Assembly (NCBI GenBank): GCA_030146745.1
Contig: JASLBD010000317.1
Location: 1 to 8,331 of the forward strand
Source: Allosphingosinicella sp.
GTDB lineage: Bacteria; Pseudomonadota; Alphaproteobacteria; Sphingomonadales; Sphingomonadaceae
DNA: 8,331 nt
Direction: 5' to 3'
Each line of letters begins with the position of its first letter. Within the stretch, counting starts at the first letter, position 1. Position numbers and translations under genes: made by a program. Positions 1-6,547 of this stretch are shown here, piece by piece. The notes under the pieces are model-generated. The model was not told where the DNA came from. It did no database searches and was given only the letters and a program-made list of their open reading frames with translations.

Positions 1-1
1 C

Positions 2-120
2 AGGCTCGACGAGGTGGCCGGCACGATCTGCGGCGACGACACCTTGTTCGTTGCCCTCAGGGACGGAATCGACGCGGGCTTCATGGCCAGCCGCTTCCGC
101 AAGCTTTCACAGGAACCCTC

Positions 121-124
<4 letters not shown>
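2..124 (+). CDS. argR: Arginine repressor ArgR, C-terminal end (partial, 5' end outside window)
   Basis: This is the last 40 codons of a gene entering from the left edge, ending in TGA at 122-124. The visible protein contains [15 protein letters not shown], which matches the end of the ArgR/AhrC C-terminal domain (GTIxGDDT). That domain binds arginine and forms the hexamer; the Asp pair belongs to the arginine pocket in known family members. The DNA-binding N-terminal half is not in the window. The stop overlaps the argG start in an ATGA arrangement, so the two genes are probably co-transcribed and translationally coupled. A repressor next to its own target suggests autoregulation of the unit, but the promoter and any ARG box would lie upstream of the window. 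The family assignment rests on one short but very characteristic motif. Confidence 0.85.
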
Positions 125-1353
<1,229 letters not shown>

Positions 1354-1371
1354 CACGTCTCGACGGAAGCA

Positions 1372-1415
1372 AAGTTCACGAAGTTCATCGAGTCAGGCGC
1401 CTTTTCCGTGAACTT
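1372..1415. repeat. Nine-base inverted repeat after argG, with a partial tandem copy
   Basis: AAGTTCACG (1372-1380) is followed at once by a near copy, AAGTTCATCG (1381-1390). Its reverse complement CGTGAACTT is at 1407-1415. As RNA this could form a nine-pair stem with a 26-base loop, beginning 18 bases after the argG stop. There is no following T-run, so it is a poor intrinsic terminator. It may be a protein-binding site or an mRNA 3'-end structure. Confidence 0.4.
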
Positions 1416-1475
1416 CGCGGCGGCCTCGACCCCTCGACTTCCGCCACCTCGTTCACACTGTCAAAGAGCCTGTGG

Positions 1476-1490
1476 GAACATAGCACGAAC
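1476..1490. promoter_or_regulatory. Candidate LexA (SOS) box, GAAC-N7-GAAC
   Basis: GAAC at 1476-1479 and GAAC at 1487-1490 are separated by exactly seven bases. This is the direct-repeat LexA site known from alphaproteobacteria (GTTC-N7-GTTC on the other strand). It lies 214 bp upstream of the 203-aa protein gene. Only eight bases are fixed, so a chance match is quite possible. No promoter that it would clearly overlap could be identified. Confidence 0.3.
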
Positions 1491-1491
1491 A

Positions 1492-1513
1492 CGCTTTCCT
1501 GGCAAGGAAAGCG
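1492..1513. other. Perfect 9-bp hairpin
   Basis: CGCTTTCCT (1492-1500) and AGGAAAGCG (1505-1513) form a perfect stem closed by a four-base GGCA loop. It begins two bases after the candidate LexA box. No T-run follows on either strand, so it is not a classical terminator. A second, weaker stem follows 12 bases later. Confidence 0.5.
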
Positions 1514-1525
1514 ATCGCCCGGTTT

Positions 1526-1542
1526 ACCCTCGAAGTGAGGGT
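1526..1542. other. 6-bp hairpin with five-base loop
   Basis: ACCCTC (1526-1531) and GAGGGT (1537-1542) pair around GAAGT. With the preceding hairpin it makes a small two-stem array upstream of the possible promoter at 1560. Function unknown; a six-pair stem in GC-rich DNA can arise by chance. Confidence 0.35.
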
Positions 1543-1559
1543 GCTCCGATACGCGGATA

Positions 1560-1588
1560 TTGACTTCGCCCGGTGCCGGTGGGATTTT
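1560..1588 (+). promoter_or_regulatory. Possible promoter of the 203-aa protein and peroxidase genes
   Basis: TTGACT (1560-1565) resembles a -35 box. After 17 bases comes GATTTT (1583-1588), a weak -10 candidate. It points toward the gene starting at 1704 and would give a leader of about 110 bases. The -35 match is good, the -10 match poor. It is the best candidate I found in the gap. Confidence 0.25.
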
Positions 1589-1703
1589 GTCGGCGTGGGG
1601 GCGTGGCCACAGGCCGCGCCGAAAGGAATCGGCGAAATCACAAGCCAGCGCGGTCTGGGCGGAGACGCCCAGGCCCTCCGCTCGGCGAGCGAAGGAGCGT
1701 CCA

Positions 1704-2315
1704 ATGATCACCGCCTTGAACATGACCGTCCCGCTGAAGCAGGACCCGGAATCGCAGGCCCGGCTTCAGAAGCTGAAGGAGCTGTTCGCCGATCACATCC
1801 AGCCCGAGATCGACCGGGCCCTGCGCAAATCGAAGATGGTTCATTTCGCCCGGGTGCTCGTCATCCACGACAGGTTCCTGCAGGTGATCACCGAGTTCGA
1901 CGGGGACCCCGAGGAATATACGGAGTTCTTCCGGCGCGAGCTGCCGCACGTCTTCAAGCCGATCTTCGAGCTGGCTGAAGGCGCTCCGCCGTGGGACGAG
2001 CTGAACGATCAGGACAGCTTCTTCGAGGCCTCCAAGCATCTCAACGTCAAGGCGCTCGGCCGGTCCGAGGACGGTCGCGAGGAGCAGGGCTGGCTGTTCA
2101 GCTATTTCCCCAAGACGGTGCGCGAGATCGAGGAGGCGCTGACGGGAAGCGACGGCGGCGGGAAACCGGCTGTCGATGACGCTCCGACCGGGGGCGCTCC
2201 GGCGGCGCCGGCCGGCGGAGCCCATGCAGCGGCGCTCCACGCCGCCGCGGCCGCGCTCACCGCCGCAGCCGCCGCCTTGACCGCGGCCGCCGGGGGCACG
2301 GGGTCGAACGGGTAA
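1704..2315 (+). CDS. Protein of unknown function paired with a DyP-type peroxidase
   Basis: I do not recognise a named family with certainty. The 203-residue protein has a soluble N-terminal part (about 1-150) and an Ala/Gly-rich tail (about 160-203) with the near tandem unit AAAAALT twice. The core segment HFARVLVIHDRFLQVITEF is followed by DGDPEEYTEFFRREL. This reads as strand-strand-helix, and HFAR...FDGD patterns occur, as far as I recall, in proteins associated with DyP-like peroxidases, so a dimeric alpha/beta-barrel-like fold is plausible inference. There is no signal peptide or membrane segment. The frame is open from 1560, but ATG 1704 is preferred because AAGGAG at 1692-1697 lies six bases before it and recognisable protein sequence begins there. 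The peroxidase gene follows after 156 bp, of which 130 bp is a repeat. A role as peroxidase partner or accessory subunit is inferred from position only. Confidence 0.8.
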   Translation: MITALNMTVPLKQDPESQARLQKLKELFADHIQPEIDRALRKSKMVHFARVLVIHDRFLQVITEFDGDPEEYTEFFRRELPHVFKPIFELAEGAPPWDELNDQDSFFEASKHLNVKALGRSEDGREEQGWLFSYFPKTVREIEEALTGSDGGGKPAVDDAPTGGAPAAPAGGAHAAALHAAAAALTAAAAALTAAAGGTGSNG

Positions 2316-2325
2316 GCGTGACTTA

Positions 2326-2455
2326 AATTCCTCCCCGCGATTTCGCGGGGAGGGGGACCGGCTGAAAGCCGGTGGAGGGGTTCTTCGAGCGCTGGAAGAA
2401 CCCCTCCACCATGCTTCGCATGGTCCCCCTCCCCTGCAAATGCAGGGGAGGAATT
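2326..2455. repeat. Composite palindromic repeat, family A, copy 1 (cloverleaf-like)
   Basis: The outer inverted repeat is AATTCCTCCCC (2326-2336) with GGGGAGGAATT (2445-2455). Each end is also a local hairpin: 2330-2353 (CCTCCCCGCG with CGCGGGGAGG) and 2428-2451 (CCTCCCCTGCA with TGCAGGGGAGG). Inside lie two 7-bp hairpins with three-base loops (2357-2373 and 2408-2424). The centre is a perfect 16-bp stem, 2371-2386 with 2395-2410. The whole can therefore fold as one long arm or as a series of hairpins. It lies between two co-directional genes and ends three bases before the AAGGAG of the peroxidase gene. It encodes nothing. A related copy is at 5435-5560. It is probably a non-autonomous, REP/MITE-like dispersed element; no clear target duplication is seen. 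Confidence 0.9.
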
Positions 2456-2458
2456 AAG

Positions 2459-2464
2459 AAGGAG
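2459..2464 (+). promoter_or_regulatory. Ribosome binding site of the DyP peroxidase, next to the repeat
   Basis: AAGGAG is placed seven bases before ATG 2472, which fixes that start. It begins only three bases after the end of the composite repeat, so folding of the repeat in mRNA could affect its accessibility. Confidence 0.75.
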
Positions 2465-2471
2465 AGCGGCG

Positions 2472-3833
2472 ATGACGGTCGATACGGGCGATCTCCAGGG
2501 AATGGTGCTGGGCAATATCGCCGGCTACCGGCTGGTGCGGCATCTCATCTTCTCGGCGCCCGACGCTCAGACTCTCCGGCGTTTCGTGAACGAGATCCGG
2601 CCGCTCATCCTGTTCGGCACCAACAAGCCGACGGCGGCGCACGGCTGGGTCGCCAATATCAGCTTCGCGGCCGGGGCGATGGCTCAGCTGCTTCCGCCCG
2701 ACATCTACGCCAAGCTCGAGACCACCTTCCGCTCGCCGCCCGACGCCGAGCGGATCGGCGACGTCGGCGCCAGCCACCCTTCGCGGTGGTGGGAAGGCCA
2801 GTTCCGCGGCGAGGAGGTGAGCTGCTTCGTCCACGTCCACGCGGTGGGCGATGCGCAGCTCGAGGCGGCCACCGCGGAGATCCTCGAGGAGGCGTCGGCG
2901 GCCGGCCTTTCCGAGAAGATCCCGCGCGCCTCGGGCGGACGGCTCGACGGGGCGTTCCTCGGCTTCGGCCCCGCGGGCAAGGGCGCCCGGATCCATTTCG
3001 GCTATGTCGACGGTCTGTCCAGCAGCAAGATCGCCTGGGAGGGCGCGCCGAGCCCCGAGCGGCCGGTAGACTATCGATCGGTCGTCGTCGGTTATTATGA
3101 CGACCGCTTCCCCTGCGCCCCGGCGCGCGATCCGGCAGCGACGATCCTTCGCGATTCCTCCTATCTGGTCTTCCGCTGGATTTACCAGGACGTCGCCACC
3201 TTCGAGCGCTTCCTGACCGCCAAGGCCCCGTCGCTCTTCCCCAGGCTTGCGCCCGCCGAGGCGCGCGAGCTCCTCGCCGCCAAGATGATGGGCCGCTGGC
3301 GCGACGGCACCCCCTTGTGCCTCTCGCCCGACGCCCCTGCGCCTGACCGCTGCGACGAGAGCTTCGCCTTCGCCGAGGACATGCAGGGCATCGCCTGCCC
3401 GGTCTCGTCGCATGTCCGGGTGATGAACCCGCGCGACCAGGAATTGTCGGGCATGGCCGTGACCACCGGCGTTCCGCAGATCATCCGGCGGGGGATGCCT
3501 TATGGGCCGGAGCTGGAAGGGGACAAGGACGACGGCCAGGACCGCGGCATCCTGGGCCTCTTCGTCTGCGCCTCGATCCGCGAGCAGTTCATGCGCCTCG
3601 CCGCCTGGGGCCAGCGCAACAATTTCAGCGACGCCTTCCCCGCCCACGGCCGCGACCAGGACGCGCTGATCGGCAACCGCTCGGTGCCGGGGGCGACGAA
3701 GGTATTCCGGATCCCGAAGGCCCCGGCCGGGGGCGGAGTCGTGACGGACCTGCCGGACTTCATTCGGACCAAGGCGACCCAGTATCTGCTGATGCCGAGC
3801 GGACAGACCTTGTCGAGGCTGGTGCCGCTCTGA
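2472..3833 (+). CDS. DyP-type heme peroxidase
   Basis: The 453-residue protein carries the hallmarks of the dye-decolorizing peroxidase family. The GxxDG motif is FGYVDGLSS, with G177, catalytic Asp D180 and G181. The likely proximal heme ligand is H314 in SSHVRVMNPRD. It is followed by IIRRGMPYGPELEG, where R339 or R340 is the candidate catalytic Arg, then by DDGQDRGILGLFVCASI, typical of the family's C-terminal half. The length fits the larger bacterial/fungal-like subgroups rather than the short encapsulated type B enzymes. These enzymes use H2O2 to oxidise dyes, aromatics or other donors; the natural substrate cannot be read from sequence. There is no Tat signal and no convincing encapsulin-targeting tail, so it is probably cytoplasmic. 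It follows the 203-aa protein gene and is probably co-transcribed with it. The gene converges on argH. Confidence 0.93.
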   Translation: MTVDTGDLQGMVLGNIAGYRLVRHLIFSAPDAQTLRRFVNEIRPLILFGTNKPTAAHGWVANISFAAGAMAQLLPPDIYAKLETTFRSPPDAERIGDVGASHPSRWWEGQFRGEEVSCFVHVHAVGDAQLEAATAEILEEASAAGLSEKIPRASGGRLDGAFLGFGPAGKGARIHFGYVDGLSSSKIAWEGAPSPERPVDYRSVVVGYYDDRFPCAPARDPAATILRDSSYLVFRWIYQDVATFERFLTAKAPSLFPRLAPAEARELLAAKMMGRWRDGTPLCLSPDAPAPDRCDESFAFAEDMQGIACPVSSHVRVMNPRDQELSGMAVTTGVPQIIRRGMPYGPELEGDKDDGQDRGILGLFVCASIREQFMRLAAWGQRNNFSDAFPAHGRDQDALIGNRSVPGATKVFRIPKAPAGGGVVTDLPDFIRTKATQYLLMPSGQTLSRLVPL

Positions 3834-3980
3834 AACCCTCTCCCGCTTTTTGCGGGAGAGGAGGGGCCCAAGCGAAGCTTGGGAGGTGAGGGTCTTTTCC
3901 GCAGAGTCGGCAAGACCCTCACCTCCCACCCGCCGCGCGGGTGGGCCCCTCCTCTCCCGTAAGGACGGGAGAGGGGTTTT
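3833..3980. repeat. Composite palindromic repeat, family B, filling a convergent gap
   Basis: The outer arms are AAACCCTCTCCCG (3833-3845) and CGGGAGAGGGGTTTT (3966-3980), differing by one inserted G. End hairpins: 3838-3860 (CTCTCCCGC with GCGGGAGAG) and 3952-3973 (CTCTCCCGT with ACGGGAGAG). Inner hairpins: 3867-3883 (CCCAAGC, loop GAA, GCTTGGG) and 3925-3945 (CCCACCCGC with GCGGGTGGG). The central stem is a perfect 16 bp, 3881-3896 with 3912-3927. GAGGGGCCC (3861-3869) also pairs with GGGCCCCTC (3943-3951). The plan equals that of family A but the bases differ. Its ends touch the stop codons of the peroxidase gene and of argH. Confidence 0.9.
3952..3980 (+). terminator. Probable bidirectional transcription end formed by the repeat ends
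   Basis: On the + strand the hairpin 3952-3973 is followed by GGGTTTT, a weak intrinsic terminator for the peroxidase transcript. On the - strand the mirror hairpin 3838-3860 is followed by GGGTTTC, serving argH. The T-runs are short, so the role may be mRNA 3'-end protection rather than termination as such. Function is inferred from the convergent position. Confidence 0.45.
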
Positions 3981-5349
3981 AAGGCTCCAGCGCTTTCTTC
4001 GCCCGCTCGATCTGCTCCCTCACCCGCTCCGGCGCGGTGCCGCCATAGCTTGTTCGACTCGCGACCGAGGCGTCGATGGTGAGCACCCCATAAACCCGCT
4101 CGTCGATCCTAGGGTCGATCCCGCGCAGCGTCTCCAGCTCCACCTCCGCCAAACCGACGCCGCGTTCCTCGGCGGCGGCGACCGCCCGCCCGACGATATG
4201 GTGCGCCTCGCGGAACGGAACGCCGGCCTCGCGAACCAGCCAGTCGGCGAGGTCGGTGGCGGTGCTGAAGCCGGCCTCGGCCGCCGCGCGCATCCTTGCC
4301 TCGTCGAACCGCGTCGTCTCGACCATGCCGGCGAGCGCCTGGAGCGACAGGAGCAGGAGGTCGTGGGCTTCGAAGACCGGCGGCTTGTCGTCCTGCATGT
4401 CCTTCGAATAAGCGAGCGGCAGGCCCTTCATGGTCATGACGAGGGCGACCGCCGCGCCGGCGATCCGTCCGCTATGCCCGCGGACCAGCTCGGCGGCGTC
4501 GGGATTGCGCTTCTGCGGCATGATCGATGAGCCGGTGCTGAAGGCGTCGGGCAGGATGGCGAAGCCGAAGGGCTGGCTCGCCCAGAGGATCAGCTCCTCG
4601 GCGAGGCGGGAGAGATGGAGCGCGCATTGAGTCGCCGCCATCAGGTAATCGAGGGCGAAGTCGCGGTCCGAGACGGCGTCCAATGAATTGGCGCAGGGGC
4701 GGTCGAAGCCGAGAGCGGCGGCGGTGGCGTCGCGGTCGATGGGGAAGCCGGTGCCGGCGAGGGCGGCGGCGCCGAGCGGGCTCTCGTTGAGCCGCGCCCG
4801 GGCGTCGGCGAAGCGCCAGCGGTCGCGGCGCAGCATCTCGTAATAGGCCATGAGATGGTGGCCCAGGGTGACCGGCTGGGCCGACTGGAGGTGGGTGAAG
4901 CCGGGCATCACCGCCTCCGCATGCTCCTCCGCCCGGCCGACCAGAACCCGCTGGAAGGCGGCGAGCGCGGCATCGGTCTCGTCGACCGCATTGCGTATCC
5001 AGAGCCGGAAATCGGTCGCGACCTGGTCGTTGCGCGAGCGGGCGGTGTGGAGCCGCCCGGCGGACTCGCCGATCAGCTCGGCGAGCCGCGCCTCGACATG
5101 CATGTGGATGTCCTCGAGCGCGGGATCCTCGCGAACGCCGATCCGCGCATATTCGTCCTCGATCCGCTCCAGCCCCTCGGCGATTGCGGAGGCGTCGGCT
5201 TCCGGGATGATCCCCTGGGTCTCGAGCATCGCGACATGGGCGAGCGAGGCGGCGATGTCCTCGCGCCACAGCCTCTTGTCGAAGCCGATCGAGGCGTTGA
5301 TCTCGCGCATCAGCGCCGCCGGCCCGCCGGCGAAGCGGCCGCCCCACAT
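3979..5349 (-). CDS. argH: Argininosuccinate lyase
   Basis: This enzyme cleaves argininosuccinate to arginine and fumarate, the last step of arginine synthesis, as a cytosolic homotetramer of the fumarase/aspartase superfamily. From the only ATG the protein has 456 residues. It starts MWGGRF, followed by HTARSRNDQ (101-109), FTHLQSAQP with catalytic-type T152-H153, and the superfamily signature [11 protein letters not shown] (273-283) with the flexible-loop serines. All are intact. The codons just upstream read AEDKPSNL, which resembles the usual N-terminal lead of ArgH proteins, yet they contain no standard start; AAGGAG lies seven bases before a GTC codon at 5374-5376. The true start may therefore be upstream of 5349. 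The gene points toward the peroxidase gene and away from yjbQ, and is inverted relative to argG. Confidence 0.97.
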   Translation of the reverse strand: MWGGRFAGGPAALMREINASIGFDKRLWREDIAASLAHVAMLETQGIIPEADASAIAEGLERIEDEYARIGVREDPALEDIHMHVEARLAELIGESAGRLHTARSRNDQVATDFRLWIRNAVDETDAALAAFQRVLVGRAEEHAEAVMPGFTHLQSAQPVTLGHHLMAYYEMLRRDRWRFADARARLNESPLGAAALAGTGFPIDRDATAAALGFDRPCANSLDAVSDRDFALDYLMAATQCALHLSRLAEELILWASQPFGFAILPDAFSTGSSIMPQKRNPDAAELVRGHSGRIAGAAVALVMTMKGLPLAYSKDMQDDKPPVFEAHDLLLLSLQALAGMVETTRFDEARMRAAAEAGFSTATDLADWLVREAGVPFREAHHIVGRAVAAAEERGVGLAEVELETLRGIDPRIDERVYGVLTIDASVASRTSYGGTAPERVREQIERAKKALEP

Positions 5350-5373
5350 CAGGTTGCTGGGTTTGTCCTCGGC

Positions 5374-5389
5374 GACGGCGGGTCTCCTT
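5374..5389 (-). promoter_or_regulatory. Shine-Dalgarno placed for a GTC codon upstream of the argH ATG
   Basis: Read on the - strand, AAGGAG occupies 5389-5384 and is followed, after seven bases, by GTC (5376-5374). That codon opens the in-frame lead VAEDKPSNL before MWGGRF. The site is 34 bases from the ATG at 5349, too far for normal use there. Either a former ATG or GTG became GTC, or the base is a sequencing error, or a non-standard start (GTC or the CTG before ATG) is used. Confidence 0.55.
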
Positions 5390-5398
5390 CAGCACGGC

Positions 5399-5426
5399 GA
5401 TAGGGCAAAGGGGGGTGGGGGCTCAA
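5399..5426 (-). promoter_or_regulatory. Possible argH promoter
   Basis: On the - strand TTGAGC (5426-5421) is followed after 16 bases by CCTATC (5404-5399). The -35 matches four of six consensus bases and the -10 is weak. It lies between argH and the repeat at 5435, so the repeat would be upstream of it. I saw no clear ARG box here. Confidence 0.2.
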
Positions 5427-5434
5427 CCCGCACC

Positions 5435-5560
5435 AATTCCTCCCCGAGATTCTCGGGGAGGGGAACCGAGCGCAGCGCGGTGGAGGGGTTCTTCGGAGTC
5501 AAAGGCCCCTCCGCCATGCTTCGCACGGTCCCCCTCCCCTGCAAATGCAGGGGAGGAATT
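5435..5560. repeat. Composite palindromic repeat, family A, copy 2
   Basis: The outer arms AATTCCTCCCC (5435-5445) and GGGGAGGAATT (5550-5560) are identical to those of the copy at 2326-2455. The end hairpins are 5439-5461 (CCTCCCCGAG with CTCGGGGAGG) and 5533-5556 (CCTCCCCTGCA with TGCAGGGGAGG). The right-hand 47 bases (5514-5560) match 2409-2455 with one difference. The left half and centre are more diverged, and the central stem is imperfect here. It sits in the divergent space between argH and yjbQ, in the same orientation as copy 1, and ends 34 bases before the yjbQ start. Confidence 0.9.
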
Positions 5561-5586
5561 TGCCGATCGATCCCTCTCCCGCTAAT
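5560..5586 (+). promoter_or_regulatory. Possible yjbQ promoter at the edge of the repeat
   Basis: TTGCCG (5560-5565) and GCTAAT (5581-5586) look like weak -35 and -10 boxes with a 15-base spacer, shorter than ideal. The -10 would lie only eight bases before ATG 5595, implying a nearly leaderless mRNA, consistent with the lack of a Shine-Dalgarno. The first base of the -35 is the last base of the repeat. Confidence 0.25.
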
Positions 5587-5594
5587 CGCCGCCC

Positions 5595-6014
5595 ATGCGC
5601 CAAGCCACCGGCACCCTCCATTTCGACACGTCCCGCCAGGGCCTGCACGAGATCACCGCCGAGGTGACCCGATGGGTCGCCGCCCAGTCCATGCACGAAG
5701 GCCTGCTCACCCTCTTCTGCCGCCACACCTCCGCCTCGCTCATCATCCAGGAAAATGCCGCCCCCGAGGTGCGGACCGACATCGAGACCTGGATCGCCCG
5801 ACTCGCCCCCGAAGATCCCTCCGCCTACGCGCATGACGACGAAGGCCCCGACGACATGCCCGCCCATCTCCGCACGATCCTGACCCAGGTCCAGCTCGCC
5901 ATCCCGCTGACCGGCGGCCGGCTCGCGCTCGGCACCTGGCAGGGCATCTACCTGTTCGAGCACCGCCGGCGGCCGCACCGGCGAAGCCTCGCGCTCCACC
6001 TGATCGGCGAGTGA
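5595..6014 (+). CDS. yjbQ: YjbQ/UPF0047 family protein
   Basis: The 139-residue protein matches the UPF0047 family closely in length and motifs. It has CRHTSASLIIQENA with H44, the acidic box HDDEGPDDMPAH (80-91), GRLALGTWQGIYLFEH (108-123) and the terminal LIGE. The conserved His and Asp residues are thought to form the active pocket. The E. coli member has been reported to have a minor thiamine phosphate synthase activity, but the physiological role of the family is unsettled, so I give no firm function. It is a soluble cytoplasmic protein with no signal peptide. The start at ATG 5595 has no visible Shine-Dalgarno but gives the family-length N-terminus. The YbaK-like gene begins four bases after its stop, so the two are very likely co-translated. 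Confidence 0.93.
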   Translation: MRQATGTLHFDTSRQGLHEITAEVTRWVAAQSMHEGLLTLFCRHTSASLIIQENAAPEVRTDIETWIARLAPEDPSAYAHDDEGPDDMPAHLRTILTQVQLAIPLTGGRLALGTWQGIYLFEHRRRPHRRSLALHLIGE

Positions 6015-6018
6015 CGAG

Positions 6019-6486
6019 GTGAGCCTCGAATCCGTCCGCGCCTGGCTCGCCGGGCACGCGCCCGATCTGCCGCTGATCGAGGTCGCGGAGAGCACGGCCA
6101 CGGTCGAGACGGCGGCGCGGGCGCTGGGAGTGGAGCCGGGGCGGATCGCCAAGACGCTGGCGGTCAGGGCGGGGGAGATCGTATTCCTGCTCGTCGCGCG
6201 CGGCGATGCGCGGCTCGACAACAGCAAGTGCAAGGCAGGGCTCGGCGCACGCCCGCGGATGCTCGGGGCGGAGGAGACATTTGCGCTGACCGGCCACCCG
6301 GTCGGCGGAGTCTGCCCCTTCGGCCTGGCCACTGCGCTCCCCGTCTATTGCGACATCTCGCTCCGGGAATTCGACCTCGTCTATCCGGCGGCGGGATCGC
6401 TCAACAGCTCGGTCGAGGTGACTCCGCAGCGGCTGTTCGAGCTGGTCGGCGAGCGCTGGGTCGATTTGTGCCGGCTTCCGGAATGA
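6019..6486 (+). CDS. YbaK/ProX-type aminoacyl-tRNA deacylase
   Basis: The 155-residue protein belongs to the YbaK/aminoacyl-tRNA editing domain family, whose members hydrolyse mischarged tRNAs such as Ala- or Cys-tRNAPro in trans. Visible features are GRIAKTLAV with the conserved Lys K45, LDNSK (66-70), and TGHPVGGVCPFGL (91-103) containing the GxxP-type loop at 97-100. The C-terminal VYPAAGSLNSSVEVTP is also typical. Exact substrate cannot be decided; the sequence fits the short YbaK/PrdX-like proteins without a synthetase domain. The start is GTG 6019, chosen because it is four bases after the yjbQ stop and gives a full domain; coupling can replace the weak ribosome site. A REP-like palindrome follows the stop. 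Confidence 0.9.
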   Translation: MSLESVRAWLAGHAPDLPLIEVAESTATVETAARALGVEPGRIAKTLAVRAGEIVFLLVARGDARLDNSKCKAGLGARPRMLGAEETFALTGHPVGGVCPFGLATALPVYCDISLREFDLVYPAAGSLNSSVEVTPQRLFELVGERWVDLCRLPE

Positions 6487-6490
6487 GGGG

Positions 6491-6518
6491 CGTCATCCCG
6501 GCGAAGTCCGGGATGACG
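6491..6518. repeat. Short REP-like palindrome
   Basis: CGTCATCCCGG (6491-6501) and CCGGGATGACG (6508-6518) form a perfect 11-bp stem with loop CGAAGT. It begins four bases after the YbaK-like gene. There is no T-run, so it is not a clear intrinsic terminator. From memory, GTCATCCCGGCGAAG-type palindromes are widely dispersed in sphingomonads and relatives. It may protect the 3' end of the upstream mRNA. Confidence 0.8.
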
Positions 6519-6547
6519 AGCTTGCGAAGCGCTCCTATGATCGGGCC

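Larger units (their letters stand above)
1354..1703. other. Gene-free stretch between argG and the next gene
   Basis: I see no convincing gene in these 350 bases on either strand. Short open frames exist but have no recognisable protein features. The stretch contains AAGTTCACG at 1372-1380 followed directly by AAGTTCATCG, and an inverted copy CGTGAACTT at 1407-1415. Further GTTC/GAAC half-sites start at 1451, 1476 and 1487. It also holds two small hairpins (1492-1513 and 1526-1542) and a possible sigma-70-type promoter at 1560-1588. It is less GC-rich in places than the flanking genes. It probably holds the 3' end of the argG transcript and the control region of the downstream pair; a small RNA cannot be excluded. 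Confidence 0.6.

Noticed and set aside
1385..1723. A 112-codon - strand frame across the gene-free stretch, which could use the LexA-like site
   Set aside because: It has no ribosome site or recognisable features and overlaps the start of the well-supported 203-aa gene.
2323..2457. TTAA at both ends of repeat copy 1 as a target duplication
   Set aside because: TTAA is its own reverse complement and lies partly within the inverted arms; copy 2 has no such flanks, so it does not prove insertion.
3795..3833. A possible encapsulin-targeting tail at the end of the DyP peroxidase
   Set aside because: The tail SGQTLSRLVPL only loosely resembles LTVGSLR-type peptides, the enzyme is not the short encapsulated type, and no encapsulin gene is in the window.
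2454..3929. A 491-codon open frame antisense to the DyP peroxidase
   Set aside because: It mirrors the codon pattern of the peroxidase, starts and ends in repeats, and has no recognisable domain.
4472..5395. A - strand frame of 307 codons starting near the argH ribosome site
   Set aside because: It is out of frame with the conserved ArgH motifs and its translation is Arg-rich shadow sequence, although it starts at GTG just upstream of the AAGGAG.
2326..5560. A CRISPR array from the repeated palindromes
   Set aside because: The repeats are 130-150 bp, are scattered between genes with kilobases between them, and no cas genes are visible.
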